From positions 1 through 49,120 of the forward strand of contig JAAWBS010000061.1 in NCBI GenBank assembly GCA_022792815.1: a stretch of 49,120 bases of DNA, written 5' to 3'. The DNA is from Hungatella sp. GTDB lineage: Bacteria; Bacillota; Clostridia; Lachnospirales; Lachnospiraceae. The notes beneath the pieces are model-generated. The model was given only the letters and a program-made list of their open reading frames with translations. It searched no databases and was not told where the DNA came from. Positions 23,826 through 31,924 of this stretch are shown here, one piece after another. Both the position numbers and the translations under genes were made by a program. Position 1 is the stretch's first letter. Every line of letters begins with the position of its first letter.

Positions 23826-25642
23826 ATCTGCCCTCCCAGTCCATACTCTACCAGCCTCATCAGCCCGGTATTCAAGATCTCCGTCTCCCTCTCTCCCAAA
23901 GGATAATGCCCCGCCAGCATGGCCTGGACATACAAGATCTGGATCATGGTTTCCATCATGGCTCCATCCTGCACCTGTGCCAGCCGCCGCACCAGAGGGT
24001 TCCTGACATTTAGGTACAGCTTTGCCGAATACCCGCCAAAAGAATCCCCGAAAAGATCTTCAAAATCAAAGCCTTCCAGAAATTCCGAAAATCCGCCTTC
24101 CGGGGAAGTACCGTCCCCAAACCCATCTGTCCCTGTCACATACAGCGCCGGGACCTTCGGGGGATCAAACTGTTTGAGCACTGCGCTGCACCGGTTTAGC
24201 GCCCGCTCTGCGGCGGCATGGAGGGAGGTCATTTCCTTTTTCGTCTCCTCGGAGGGCTCCTCCAGAATATCCCCGTAGGAAGCCTCATCAAAGACGGCAA
24301 TCCGGATTCCCCTGTGATACTGCCTTAAAAGCTGCAAAAGCTTTGCATCGTAAATATACCCGGCGTTAACCAGTACGCTGCTGCCGTTTCCGGCCAGCGG
24401 GCAGGCCCTGCGGTAGTCATCTACCTCCACGCAGTAATACACTGCCTCCGTCTTCGCCGCCTCCACAAGCTGGAAGCCGGTCAGATGTCCCTTGTTGGTA
24501 GAAAAGGTCAGAAAGGGGAAAAACAGCTTGTAAATCTGCTCATTCTCCACAGCCAGAGACTTGACGGCCGTATTGTGGATCATGGTAAGGTGCTTCAGCT
24601 TGTTCACGTCATACTGGGCCAGGGCCTTAAAATAATCAAACATACATTTCTCGATCATATGGCGGGCTTTCAAAAGCCTGTGGTCCGACACAAAGCCCTC
24701 CCTGGAAGCCATGGGCGTCAGATTTTCTGCATTGAGAATACACCGGGTAAAGAACGCCCACTTCGGCACCAGGCCCCGGCCGTTTTCCGTGACCAGCATA
24801 TCTTTCAGAAAAATCTTGTGCCGCCCTTCCGCGGCTGCGCTGGTCTGCCTCTCGGAGATGAAGACATACCCCTTAAGCCCTTCTTGGGAGATGGGAACCA
24901 TGCCGAAAAAGCTTTCATGGAACATCAGCTCTCCAAACTCCATGATCTGCTCGTGGGAACAAGAGGGATGCCTCCAGGGGATGAAACCGTCGTTGATCCG
25001 CCTCTTCCCCCAGTCCCCTGAAAATTCCACCGGGGTCCGGATCAAAAAGCCATAGTTTTTCAGCAGTTGGATGACCCTTTCCTCCCCATACCGGGACGCC
25101 GTATTTCCCCTAAGCCGTATCATCACCTGGGTTCCCGGTTCCGGGAGTTGTGCCTCCTCTGTGACCTGGTAAGTGCCGTCGCTTTTTCCGATCCACCGAT
25201 ATCCCTGCTCCTCACGGACGGAACGGCTTTTGACTGCAATCTCATCCGTCACCAGAAAGCAGGAGAGCAGCCCGATTCCAAACTGTCCTATAAAGCTGCT
25301 GCGCCTTACCTCCTCCCGCTTGGAGGACTGTCCGATCACCGACAAAAAGGAATGGATTTCCTCTCTGCTAAGGCCGATCCCGTTGTCCCGGAACATAAGC
25401 TCTGCCTGCTGATCTTTTTCCTGCCGATACTCGATCGAAATCCTTCCCTCCCCAAATGCCGGCTCCATCTCTCGTCTGGCCTCAATGGCATCCACGGCAT
25501 TTTGTAAAAGTTCCCTCACAAACACGTCACTGCTGGAATACAGATTCTCACTTAAAAGGCGGATCATCCCTTTTAAATCCACCTGAAAACTGAAATCCAC
25601 AGACTCCATCCCATTTTCTGTCTTCCCTCTTTTGCTGTTCAT
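23822..25642 (-). CDS. HSP90-family (HtpG-like) GHKL ATPase
   Basis: 606 residues, near HtpG length (about 620-630). The N-terminal ATPase has the Bergerat-fold motifs: RELLQNAVDAI (with the catalytic Glu and the Mg-binding Asn), FRDNGIGLSREEI, and FIGQFGIGLLSCFLV. A GTQVMIRLRG strand and a middle domain follow (to about 480), then a short C-terminal part. It is clearly more distant than housekeeping HtpG; RELISNASDAL, usual there, is RELLQNAVDAI. The start at 25642 is served by CAGGA; an internal Met 12 is possible. Translation is coupled (ATGA) to the unknown gene downstream, so it is likely a dedicated two-protein chaperone or signalling module. Confidence 0.85.
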   Translation of the reverse strand: MNSKRGKTENGMESVDFSFQVDLKGMIRLLSENLYSSSDVFVRELLQNAVDAIEARREMEPAFGEGRISIEYRQEKDQQAELMFRDNGIGLSREEIHSFLSVIGQSSKREEVRRSSFIGQFGIGLLSCFLVTDEIAVKSRSVREEQGYRWIGKSDGTYQVTEEAQLPEPGTQVMIRLRGNTASRYGEERVIQLLKNYGFLIRTPVEFSGDWGKRRINDGFIPWRHPSCSHEQIMEFGELMFHESFFGMVPISQEGLKGYVFISERQTSAAAEGRHKIFLKDMLVTENGRGLVPKWAFFTRCILNAENLTPMASREGFVSDHRLLKARHMIEKCMFDYFKALAQYDVNKLKHLTMIHNTAVKSLAVENEQIYKLFFPFLTFSTNKGHLTGFQLVEAAKTEAVYYCVEVDDYRRACPLAGNGSSVLVNAGYIYDAKLLQLLRQYHRGIRIAVFDEASYGDILEEPSEETKKEMTSLHAAAERALNRCSAVLKQFDPPKVPALYVTGTDGFGDGTSPEGGFSEFLEGFDFEDLFGDSFGGYSAKLYLNVRNPLVRRLAQVQDGAMMETMIQILYVQAMLAGHYPLGERETEILNTGLMRLVEYGLGGQI

Positions 25643-25688
25643 AACAATATCCTGTTCCCTTCCCGTTCCTCATATATGGCTGCCTTCT

Positions 25689-25718
25689 ATTATAACTGAA
25701 TAGAAATCGATTTGCCAG
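25689..25718 (-). promoter_or_regulatory. Promoter of the HSP90 operon
   Basis: On the minus strand CTGGCA, 18 bases, then a perfect TATAAT (25694-25689). The start codon is 46 bases past the -10. Confidence 0.55.
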
Positions 25719-25738
25719 AGAAAAATATTTGTGGGATA

Positions 25739-25767
25739 TTCAACAAATTTTAACGAAATCTTAAAAA
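25739..25767 (+). promoter_or_regulatory. Pho-box-like array upstream of the Na/phosphate cotransporter
   Basis: Three direct repeats TTCAACA (25739), TTAACGA (25750) and TTAAAAA (25761) recur every 11 bases, the spacing of PhoP boxes (TTAACA-like hexamers on one face of the helix). A TATGAT -10 candidate lies at 25791-25796, placing the boxes at about -36 to -64, where PhoP activates in Bacillus. The target gene is a phosphate transporter, which supports the reading. Confidence 0.5.
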
Positions 25768-25815
25768 ATCATAGCGTTGGACTATGGGGATATGATATGA
25801 TGAATCCTGACACGT

Positions 25816-25902
25816 CCGCAGTCAAAAGGCTGCGGAAAGGCCTGCGCCCTTTAGGGGAGGGTGCAAAAGGCAGGTCTGCCAAGGGGAGCGGCTGTGCCTT
25901 TT
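25816..25902 (+). promoter_or_regulatory. Structured leader / candidate attenuator before the Na/phosphate cotransporter
   Basis: A CCGCAG/CTGCGG hairpin (25816-25835) is followed by TGCGCCCT pairing with AGGGTGCA (about 25843-25865), and then AAAAGGCA (25865-25872) pairing with TGCCTTTT (25895-25902). The last stem ends in four T residues 10 bases before AGGAGG. The middle and last stems share bases around 25865, so alternative folds are possible. I cannot match it to a known riboswitch. Confidence 0.4.
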
Positions 25903-25925
25903 CTGATACATAACAGGAGGAAATT

Positions 25926-27599
25926 ATGACTATTACTGGCAACATATCAAATGTATTCGGCTTTCTGGGCGGCCTGGGCATGTTTTTGTACGGCATGAAC
26001 ATCATGGCAGACGGCATGCAGAAGACGGCCGGAGGAAAGATGAGTCAGTTTCTGGGGATGCTGACCAACAACCGGTTTATGGCCGTATGCCTGGGAGCCC
26101 TGATCACGGCTATCATCCAGAGCAGCGGCGCCACCACGGTCATGGTGGTGGGATTCGTCAGCGCCGGGATCTTAAACCTGTCTCAGGCTGTGGGAGTCAT
26201 CATGGGCGCCAACATCGGTACCACCATCACGGCGTGGATCGTGTCCTTGAGCCAGTTAGGCAGCGCCATGGAGGTGATGAAACCGGTGTTCTACGCGCCG
26301 CTTCTCATCGGCATCGGCGCGCTGATGATCCTGTTCAGCAAGAAGCAGAAGTATCACACCGTCGGCGAGATCCTGGTGGGCCTTGGACTTTTGTTTATGG
26401 GCCTGGAATTTATGTCCGACTCCATATCGCCCTACACGGATGCACCCGTCTTCTCCAAGGCTTTTGAGATCCTGGGCAGCAATCCCTTCCTGGGCATGCT
26501 CATCGGCGCTCTTGTGACCGCGCTGCTGCAGAGTTCATCTGCCTCCGTAGGTATTCTGCAGACACTGGCCTTAAACGGGGTGGTGACCACCAATGCGGCC
26601 ATCTACATCACTCTGGGACAGAACATCGGTTCCTGTGTCACGGCCATGATCTCCAGTATGGGGGGCTCCAGGACCGCCAAGAGGGCAGCGGTGATGCACC
26701 TGAGTTTCAATGTCATCGGCTCGCTGCTGTTCGGAATCATCGGATTTGTGTTGTTCATGGCGTATCCGGCTATGGCGGCCAGTGAAATCACCGCCGTGGA
26801 GATCTCCATGTTCCACACAGTGTTTAACCTGGTCAATACGGCCCTTCTGTTCCCCTTTGCGGATCAGCTGGTGAAGCTGTCGGGAGTTCTGGTGAAGGAG
26901 AAGGAGGAGGAAGAACCGGAGGAGGACACCGAGGAGGCTGTGGCATTAAAGCATCTGGACGAGCGTATCTTTGAGTCTCCGGCATTTGCCGTGGAGACGG
27001 CGGCCCTGGAGGTCATCCACATGGGACTCATCACCCTGGCCAATGTAAAGCGGGGAATCCAGGCCATTATAAGCGGCAATCTGGAGGAGGTGGAAGAGGT
27101 CTACCGTGTGAAGAAAACCGTTGACAGGATGGAGAGGATGCTGACGGAATATCTGATCAAGATCAACAACCTGTCCCTGACCGAGTACCAGATTCAGGTG
27201 GTCAACGACTTGTTCTACAGCATCAGCGACATCAAGCGCGTGGCAGCCCATGGGGAAAACCTGGCGGAGGCGGCTCAGTACATGGTGGAACACAAATTAA
27301 AATTTTCCGACACCGGAGTGGAAGATCTGCGGGAGATCAGCAGGGAGGTGTTTAAGTCCTTTGAGTATGCCATCGAGGCCCGCCGCACCTGCAATATGGA
27401 GATGGTGCGCAAGGTCAGTCAGTATGAGGATCAGGTGGACAGTCTGGAAGAAGATCTGAGAGAGAAGCATATCGGACGGCTGTCAAGCGGCGTGTGCGTC
27501 CCCTCTGCCGGAGTGGTGTTCTTAGACGTCATCAGCAACCTGGAACGAATTTCCGACCATGCCTACAACCTGGCAGGGTATATTAAAAATGAATTGTAA
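25926..27599 (+). CDS. Na/Pi cotransporter family protein with PhoU-like C-terminus
   Basis: 557 residues. The membrane part (about 1-310) carries two copies of the family signature: ALITAIIQSSGATTVMVVGF (about residue 60) and ALVTALLQSSSASVGIL (about residue 195), each followed by a GxNIGT/GQNIGS-type helix. The C-terminal 200 or so residues are soluble helices of the PhoU type. It should import phosphate with sodium. AGGAGG precedes the ATG by 6 bases. The Pho-box-like array and folded leader upstream suggest control by phosphate. No pst or phoPR genes are in the window. Confidence 0.9.
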   Translation: MTITGNISNVFGFLGGLGMFLYGMNIMADGMQKTAGGKMSQFLGMLTNNRFMAVCLGALITAIIQSSGATTVMVVGFVSAGILNLSQAVGVIMGANIGTTITAWIVSLSQLGSAMEVMKPVFYAPLLIGIGALMILFSKKQKYHTVGEILVGLGLLFMGLEFMSDSISPYTDAPVFSKAFEILGSNPFLGMLIGALVTALLQSSSASVGILQTLALNGVVTTNAAIYITLGQNIGSCVTAMISSMGGSRTAKRAAVMHLSFNVIGSLLFGIIGFVLFMAYPAMAASEITAVEISMFHTVFNLVNTALLFPFADQLVKLSGVLVKEKEEEEPEEDTEEAVALKHLDERIFESPAFAVETAALEVIHMGLITLANVKRGIQAIISGNLEEVEEVYRVKKTVDRMERMLTEYLIKINNLSLTEYQIQVVNDLFYSISDIKRVAAHGENLAEAAQYMVEHKLKFSDTGVEDLREISREVFKSFEYAIEARRTCNMEMVRKVSQYEDQVDSLEEDLREKHIGRLSSGVCVPSAGVVFLDVISNLERISDHAYNLAGYIKNEL

Positions 27600-27615
27600 A
27601 TTCTCCAAAAACTAC

Positions 27616-27644
27616 TTGCTATTTCTGGCAAAATTATGTAGAAT
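27616..27644 (+). promoter_or_regulatory. Promoter of gapA
   Basis: TTGCTA (27616-27621), 17 bases, TAGAAT (27639-27644). Transcription would start near 27651, just before the Rex-like dyad. Confidence 0.6.
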
Positions 27645-27655
27645 TAGTTATGGGG

Positions 27656-27673
27656 TTGATTAGATTTTAACAA
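27656..27673. promoter_or_regulatory. Rex-like operator downstream of the gapA promoter
   Basis: The 18-mer TTGATTAGATTTTAACAA fits the clostridial Rex pattern TTGTTAA-N4-TTAACAA with a perfect right half and 5 of 7 in the left. It would lie at about +5 to +22, a typical repression site. gapA belongs to Rex regulons in several Firmicutes. Motif-based only. Confidence 0.5.
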
Positions 27674-27710
27674 TCGCAATTCAATTTATTCTTTAGGAGG
27701 AATGAGAGTT

Positions 27711-28739
27711 ATGGCAGTAAAAGTAGCAATCAATGGTTTTGGACGTATTGGACGTCTGGCTTTCCGTCAGATGTTCGGGGCAGAGGGTTATGAGATCGTT
27801 GCAATCAACGACCTGACGGATCCCAAGATGCTGGCTCATTTGTTAAAGTATGACACCGCTCAGGGCGGATACGCCGGACGTATCGGCGACAATCTGCACA
27901 CTGTTGAGGCCGGTGAGGATTCCATTACCGTAGACGGCAAGACAATCAAGATTTATGCAGAGAAGAATGCTGCTGACCTTCCTTGGGGTGAGATTGGTGT
28001 TGACGTAGTTCTGGAGTGTACTGGATTCTACTGCTCCAAGGCAAAATCCCAGGCTCATATCGATGCAGGCGCTAAGAAGGTGGTTATCTCCGCACCGGCC
28101 GGCAACGATCTGCCCACAGTTGTTTTCAGCGTAAATGAAGGCACACTGACTAAAGATGATACAATTATTTCCGCGGCTTCCTGTACCACCAACTGCCTGG
28201 CTCCCATGGCTAAGGCACTGAATGACTATGCTCCCATCCAGTCCGGTATCATGAGCACCATCCATGCTTACACAGGCGATCAGATGATCCTTGACGGACC
28301 CCACAGAAAAGGCGATTTGAGAAGAGCAAGAGCAGGCGCTGCCAACATCGTTCCCAACTCCACAGGTGCTGCCAAGGCCATCGGTCTGGTTATTCCCGAA
28401 CTGAACGGCAAGCTGATCGGTTCCGCACAGCGTGTTCCGGTACCGACCGGTTCCACCACCATCCTGACCGCAGTCGTCAAGGGTACGGACGTGACCAAAG
28501 AGGGCATCAACGCAGCCATGAAGGCAGCCTCTTCCGCTTCCTACGGCTACAACGAGGATCCCATCGTTTCCTCCGACGTAATCGGTATGAAGTACGGTTC
28601 CCTGTTCGATGCAACCCAGACTATGGTAGCCAAGATTGCCGACGATCTGTACGAGGTTCAGGTAGTTTCCTGGTATGACAACGAGAACTCCTACACCAGC
28701 CAGATGGTTCGGACGATCAAATACTTCGCTGAACTGTAA
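27711..28739 (+). CDS. gapA: Glyceraldehyde-3-phosphate dehydrogenase, type I
   Basis: 342 residues. The NAD-binding INGFGRIGR is at the N-terminus, the catalytic SCTTNCLAP has the nucleophilic Cys near residue 156, followed by the conserved HAYTGDQ and the C-terminal SWYDNENSY. It oxidises glyceraldehyde-3-phosphate with NAD and phosphate in glycolysis. The ATG at 27711 is 10 bases from AGGAGG; the ATG at 27702 would touch the ribosome binding site. Codon use is noticeably biased, as expected of a very highly expressed gene. It is first of a gapA-pgk-tpiA cluster and is followed by a strong terminator, so read-through to pgk is presumably partial. Confidence 0.97.
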   Translation: MAVKVAINGFGRIGRLAFRQMFGAEGYEIVAINDLTDPKMLAHLLKYDTAQGGYAGRIGDNLHTVEAGEDSITVDGKTIKIYAEKNAADLPWGEIGVDVVLECTGFYCSKAKSQAHIDAGAKKVVISAPAGNDLPTVVFSVNEGTLTKDDTIISAASCTTNCLAPMAKALNDYAPIQSGIMSTIHAYTGDQMILDGPHRKGDLRRARAGAANIVPNSTGAAKAIGLVIPELNGKLIGSAQRVPVPTGSTTILTAVVKGTDVTKEGINAAMKAASSASYGYNEDPIVSSDVIGMKYGSLFDATQTMVAKIADDLYEVQVVSWYDNENSYTSQMVRTIKYFAEL

Positions 28740-28774
28740 TCATTTACAGGACAAGTTTTATCAGTGATCCACAT

Positions 28775-28804
28775 AAGGGTCCGGTCTCAGGACCGGACCC
28801 TTTT
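28775..28804 (+). terminator. Terminator after gapA
   Basis: Perfect 12-base stem (28775-28786 with 28791-28802), TCAG tetraloop and a TTTT run. No clear promoter precedes pgk, so it probably lowers but does not stop transcription of the downstream genes. Confidence 0.85.
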
Positions 28805-28813
28805 ATGATGCGC

Positions 28814-28857
28814 GGGGGCACACGGCAGAATCTGCAGTCAAGCCAGCCTGTGCCCCC
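28814..28857 (+). other. GC-rich hairpin in the gapA-pgk spacer
   Basis: GGGGGCACA (28814-28822) pairs perfectly with TGTGCCCCC (28849-28857). A GGC/GCC inner pair is possible. The bases that follow are TTAATCCC, so terminator function is doubtful. Confidence 0.55.
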
Positions 28858-28864
28858 TTAATCC

Positions 28865-28946
28865 CATGATGACGCCGGGGTGGAAGTCAGAGATCCGGTG
28901 CAGGCCTGCAGGATGTCTTTTGACTTTAAGACCCGGCGACATCATG
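28865..28946 (+). other. Long imperfect hairpin (82 nt) ahead of pgk
   Basis: CATGATG and CGCCGGG (28865-28871, 28873-28879) pair with CCCGGCG and CATCATG (28932-28938, 28940-28946), 14 pairs around one A-A mismatch. Inside, AAGTCA (28884-28889) pairs with TGACTT (28921-28926), and GATCC with GGAT(G) nearer the loop, which holds the palindrome GCAGGCCTGC. It ends 30 bases before the pgk start. No T tract follows. It may be a leader RNA, a processing site or a small RNA; I cannot name a family. Confidence 0.6.
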
Positions 28947-28976
28947 ATCCAGACCGAATGAAAGGGGTAACATACC

Positions 28977-30194
28977 ATGTTAAATAAAAAGACAGTAGAT
29001 GATTTGAAAGATCTTCAGGGCAAGAAGGTTCTTGTCCGCTGCGACTTTAACGTGCCGTTGAAGGAGGGCGTGATCCAGAATTACAACCGGATCGACGGCG
29101 CCATCCCCACCATCAAGAAATTGTTGGATCAGGGCGCGCGAGTGATCCTCTGCTCCCATCTGGGCAAACCCAAGGGCGAGCCGGTTCCGGAGATGTCCCT
29201 GGCTCCCGTCGCTCCCGCACTGAGCGAGAGACTGGGCGTGGAAGTGAAGTTTGTCAATGATCCCAAGGTCACGGGCGAGGAGACTCAGAAGGTGGCTGCA
29301 GAGCTGAAGGACGGCGAGGTGCTGCTGCTTCAGAACACCCGCTACAGAGTGGAGGAGACCAAGTACGGCAAGGACGAGAAGGCAGACGCTTACGCAAAAG
29401 AGCTGGCTGACCTGTGTGAGGGCGGCGTGTTTGTAAACGACGCCTTCGGTACTGCCCACAGGGCGCACTGCTCCAACGTAGGCGTGACCAAGCACACCAA
29501 GGAGAACGTGGTGGGCTATTTGATGGAGAAGGAGATCAAGTTCTTAGGACAGGCTGTGGAGAACCCGGTTCGTCCCTTCGTGGCCATCCTGGGCGGCGCC
29601 AAAGTATCCGATAAGATCAACGTGATCAACAACCTTCTGGACAAGGTGGACACCCTGATCATCGGCGGCGGCATGGCTTATACCTTTGCCAAGGCTCAGG
29701 GCCAGGAGATCGGCAATTCCCTGTGCGAGGAGGATAAGCTGGACTACGCTCTGGAGATGGTGAAGAAGGCTGCCGACAAGGGCGTGAAGCTGCTTCTGCC
29801 CGTGGACCATGTAGAGGGCAAGGAGTTCTCCAATGATACGGAGCGCAAGGTCGTGGATGTCATCGACGCAGGATGGTCCGGATTCGACATCGGACCCAAG
29901 ACCATCGAGGCGTACAAGGAAGCCCTGAAGGGCGCCAAGACCGTAGTGTGGAACGGACCCATGGGCGTCTTTGAGTTCGCCAACTTTGCAGAGGGTACTC
30001 TGGAAGTCTGCCGCGCAGTGGCAGAGCTGTCCGACGCCACGACGGTCATCGGCGGCGGCGATTCCGTCAACGCAGTGAAGAGACTGGGCTTCGCGGACAA
30101 GATGACCCACATCTCCACCGGCGGCGGCGCTTCCCTGGAGTTCCTGGAGGGCAAGGAGCTTCCCGGCGTGGCGGCAGCTGACAACAAAGCGTAA
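28977..30194 (+). CDS. pgk: Phosphoglycerate kinase
   Basis: 405 residues, slightly longer than the usual 390-400. RCDFNVPL near residue 22 and the following segment bind the phosphoglycerate; [17 protein letters not shown] and the C-terminal GGGDSVNAV and [17 protein letters not shown] make up the nucleotide site. It makes ATP from 1,3-bisphosphoglycerate. The start has only a weak AAGGGG 11 bases away. The 237-bp spacer after gapA contains a terminator and two stable hairpins, so pgk level is probably set separately from gapA. Confidence 0.97.
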   Translation: MLNKKTVDDLKDLQGKKVLVRCDFNVPLKEGVIQNYNRIDGAIPTIKKLLDQGARVILCSHLGKPKGEPVPEMSLAPVAPALSERLGVEVKFVNDPKVTGEETQKVAAELKDGEVLLLQNTRYRVEETKYGKDEKADAYAKELADLCEGGVFVNDAFGTAHRAHCSNVGVTKHTKENVVGYLMEKEIKFLGQAVENPVRPFVAILGGAKVSDKINVINNLLDKVDTLIIGGGMAYTFAKAQGQEIGNSLCEEDKLDYALEMVKKAADKGVKLLLPVDHVEGKEFSNDTERKVVDVIDAGWSGFDIGPKTIEAYKEALKGAKTVVWNGPMGVFEFANFAEGTLEVCRAVAELSDATTVIGGGDSVNAVKRLGFADKMTHISTGGGASLEFLEGKELPGVAAADNKA

Positions 30195-30210
30195 GCAGCA
30201 GAGCAGTTTA

Positions 30211-30246
30211 CGGGCTGCCCGGACGCGGCACGGTTTGGGCAGTCCG
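30211..30246 (+). other. Hairpin in the pgk-tpiA spacer
   Basis: CGGGCTGCCC (30211-30220) pairs at 9 of 10 positions with GGGCAGTCCG (30237-30246). No T tract follows. It may protect or process the polycistronic mRNA, as at other gap-operon junctions. Confidence 0.5.
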
Positions 30247-30272
30247 AAGAATAGACAGGAGGAACTCTATCA

Positions 30273-31025
30273 ATGAGCAGAAAGAAAGTAATCGCCGGCA
30301 ACTGGAAGATGAACATGACTCCCACGGAGGCAGTTGCCCTGGTGGAGGAGTTAAAGCCCCTGGTGGGCAACGACGAGGTGGACGTAGTCTTCTGTGTACC
30401 GGCTATTGATATTATCCCGGTTGCGGCGGCCGTCAAGGGCACCAACATCCATGTAGGCGCGGAGAACCTGTATTATGAGGAGAAAGGAGCCTACACAGGC
30501 GAGATTTCCCCCAACATGCTGACCGACGCAGGCGTGGAGTATGTCATCATCGGACACTCCGAGAGAAGAGAGTACTTCAAGGAGACCGACGAGATCGTCA
30601 ACAAGAAGGTGTTAAAGGCCCTTGAGCACGGTCTGACCCCGATCCTCTGCTGCGGTGAGTCTCTGACTCAGAGAGAGCAGGGCATCACCATCGACTGGAT
30701 CCGCCAGCAGATCAAGATCGCATTCCAGAATGTGGCTGCGGATCAGGCGAAGAAGGTAGTCATCGCCTACGAGCCCATCTGGGCCATCGGAACCGGCAAG
30801 GTGGCCACCACGGAGCAGGCGCAGGAAGTATGTGCGGCTATCCGCGTGTGCATCGGCGAGATCTACGACGAGGCTACGGCAGCAGCCATCCGCATCCAGT
30901 ACGGCGGCTCCGTGTCCGGCGCCAGCGCTCCGGAACTGTTCGCACAGCCCGACATCGACGGCGGCCTGGTGGGCGGCGCTTCCCTGAAACCGGATTTTGG
31001 GAAGATTGTGAATTATAATAAGTAA
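30273..31025 (+). CDS. tpiA: Triosephosphate isomerase
   Basis: 250 residues, full length. GNWKMN (substrate Lys) at the start, IIGHSERRE (catalytic His), [12 protein letters not shown] (catalytic Glu in AYEP and the flexible loop after it) and YGGSVSG for phosphate binding are all intact. It interconverts dihydroxyacetone phosphate and glyceraldehyde-3-phosphate, and so also serves the aldolase of the sugar operon at 41796-48718. AGGAGG is 11 bases before the ATG. It is last of the gapA-pgk-tpiA set and is followed by a terminator. Confidence 0.97.
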   Translation: MSRKKVIAGNWKMNMTPTEAVALVEELKPLVGNDEVDVVFCVPAIDIIPVAAAVKGTNIHVGAENLYYEEKGAYTGEISPNMLTDAGVEYVIIGHSERREYFKETDEIVNKKVLKALEHGLTPILCCGESLTQREQGITIDWIRQQIKIAFQNVAADQAKKVVIAYEPIWAIGTGKVATTEQAQEVCAAIRVCIGEIYDEATAAAIRIQYGGSVSGASAPELFAQPDIDGGLVGGASLKPDFGKIVNYNK

Positions 31026-31041
31026 TCGAGACAATGGACAG

Positions 31042-31095
31042 AAAGCTGTGCTCAGTCATTTCTTCGGAGGGAGAGATGGCTGGGCACAGCTTTTT
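31042..31095 (+). terminator. Terminator after tpiA
   Basis: AAAGCTGTGC-CAG-CAT (from 31042) pairs with ATGGCTGGGCACAGCTTT, with two imperfect positions, and ends in TTTTTATAT. Confidence 0.8.
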
Positions 31096-31108
31096 ATATC
31101 AACAGAAA

Positions 31109-31137
31109 TTGCCAAAGCCATGAAAAAATGATAGGAT
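31109..31137 (+). promoter_or_regulatory. Promoter of the HAD phosphatase gene
   Basis: TTGCCA (31109-31114), 17 bases, TAGGAT (31132-31137), located between the tpiA terminator and the gene. Confidence 0.55.
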
Positions 31138-31167
31138 GGAGACAAGCAAATTTAAGGAGGCACCTAG

Positions 31168-31836
31168 ATGAAAACAACCATGATCTTTGACCTGGACGGA
31201 CTGCTGATCGACAGCGAGATCATCTCCTACCGTCTGTACCAGGATCTGCTTAACGAGCACGGACATCCCTTTACCGTGGAGGAGTACGCCCGCAATTACA
31301 GCGGCAAGACGGGAGTGGGCAACATGGAGACCATGATCCGCATCTATGATCTTCCCATCACCTTGGAGGAGGGCCTTGATTTTGCAGAGAAGAGAGAGGC
31401 CGCGTATTTTGAGAAGGGAGTGGACTTAAAGCCCGGCGCCGAAAGTCTGCTGCAGTACTTGAAGGACAAGTCGTACAAGATTATCCTGGCCACGTCCAGC
31501 ACAAGAGACCGGGCTTTGGGGGTTCTGGACCAGAACGGGATCAGGGCGTATTTTGACGAGATGGTCTTCGGCACGGAGGTGAAGCGGGGAAAGCCCAACC
31601 CGGACATCTTCTTAAAGGCCTGTGAGAAAGCAGGGGAGATCCCGGAAAACTGCCTGGTGCTGGAGGACAGCGAGGCGGGAGTCCAGGCGGGACATGCAGC
31701 CGGCATGGACGTGATCTGTGTGCCGGATATGAAGATGCCCGGGGAAGAGTTTCAGAAGATGGCGGCAGAGATTCTGGATTCTCTGGAACAGGTGATCCCC
31801 TGGCTGGAGGGACGTGAGATGGAAGGAAGGGATTAA
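31168..31836 (+). CDS. HAD-superfamily phosphatase, beta-phosphoglucomutase-like
   Basis: 222 residues. Motif I is FDLDGLLIDSE near residue 7 (nucleophile and acid Asp), motif II LATSST (about residue 110), motif III Lys in RGKPNPDIF, and motif IV LEDSEAGVQAG. A helical cap lies between about 15 and 80, giving the HAD-IA / PGM-like layout. Such enzymes dephosphorylate small sugar phosphates or interconvert hexose phosphates; the substrate cannot be told. AAGGAGG precedes the ATG by 8 bases, and the gene has its own promoter. Confidence 0.9.
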   Translation: MKTTMIFDLDGLLIDSEIISYRLYQDLLNEHGHPFTVEEYARNYSGKTGVGNMETMIRIYDLPITLEEGLDFAEKREAAYFEKGVDLKPGAESLLQYLKDKSYKIILATSSTRDRALGVLDQNGIRAYFDEMVFGTEVKRGKPNPDIFLKACEKAGEIPENCLVLEDSEAGVQAGHAAGMDVICVPDMKMPGEEFQKMAAEILDSLEQVIPWLEGREMEGRD

Positions 31837-31864
31837 GAGAGAAGAGAGAGGGCAGAAGCAGCAG

Positions 31865-31916
31865 AAACCTGCTGAGATCAAAAGTCTGTATGACCTGATC
31901 TCGGCAGGTTTTTTTG
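31865..31916 (+). terminator. Terminator after the HAD gene
   Basis: Stem AACCTGCTGAGATCA / TGATCTCGGCAGGTT with one G-T-type imperfection, followed by a T7 run. It separates the gene from the convergent flavoprotein gene. Confidence 0.85.
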
Positions 31917-31924
31917 AAAAAGAT

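Noticed and set aside
25731..25913. 60-codon frame upstream of the Na/Pi gene as a possible leader peptide
   Set aside because: It starts before the probable promoter, lacks a ribosome binding site and overlaps the structured leader.
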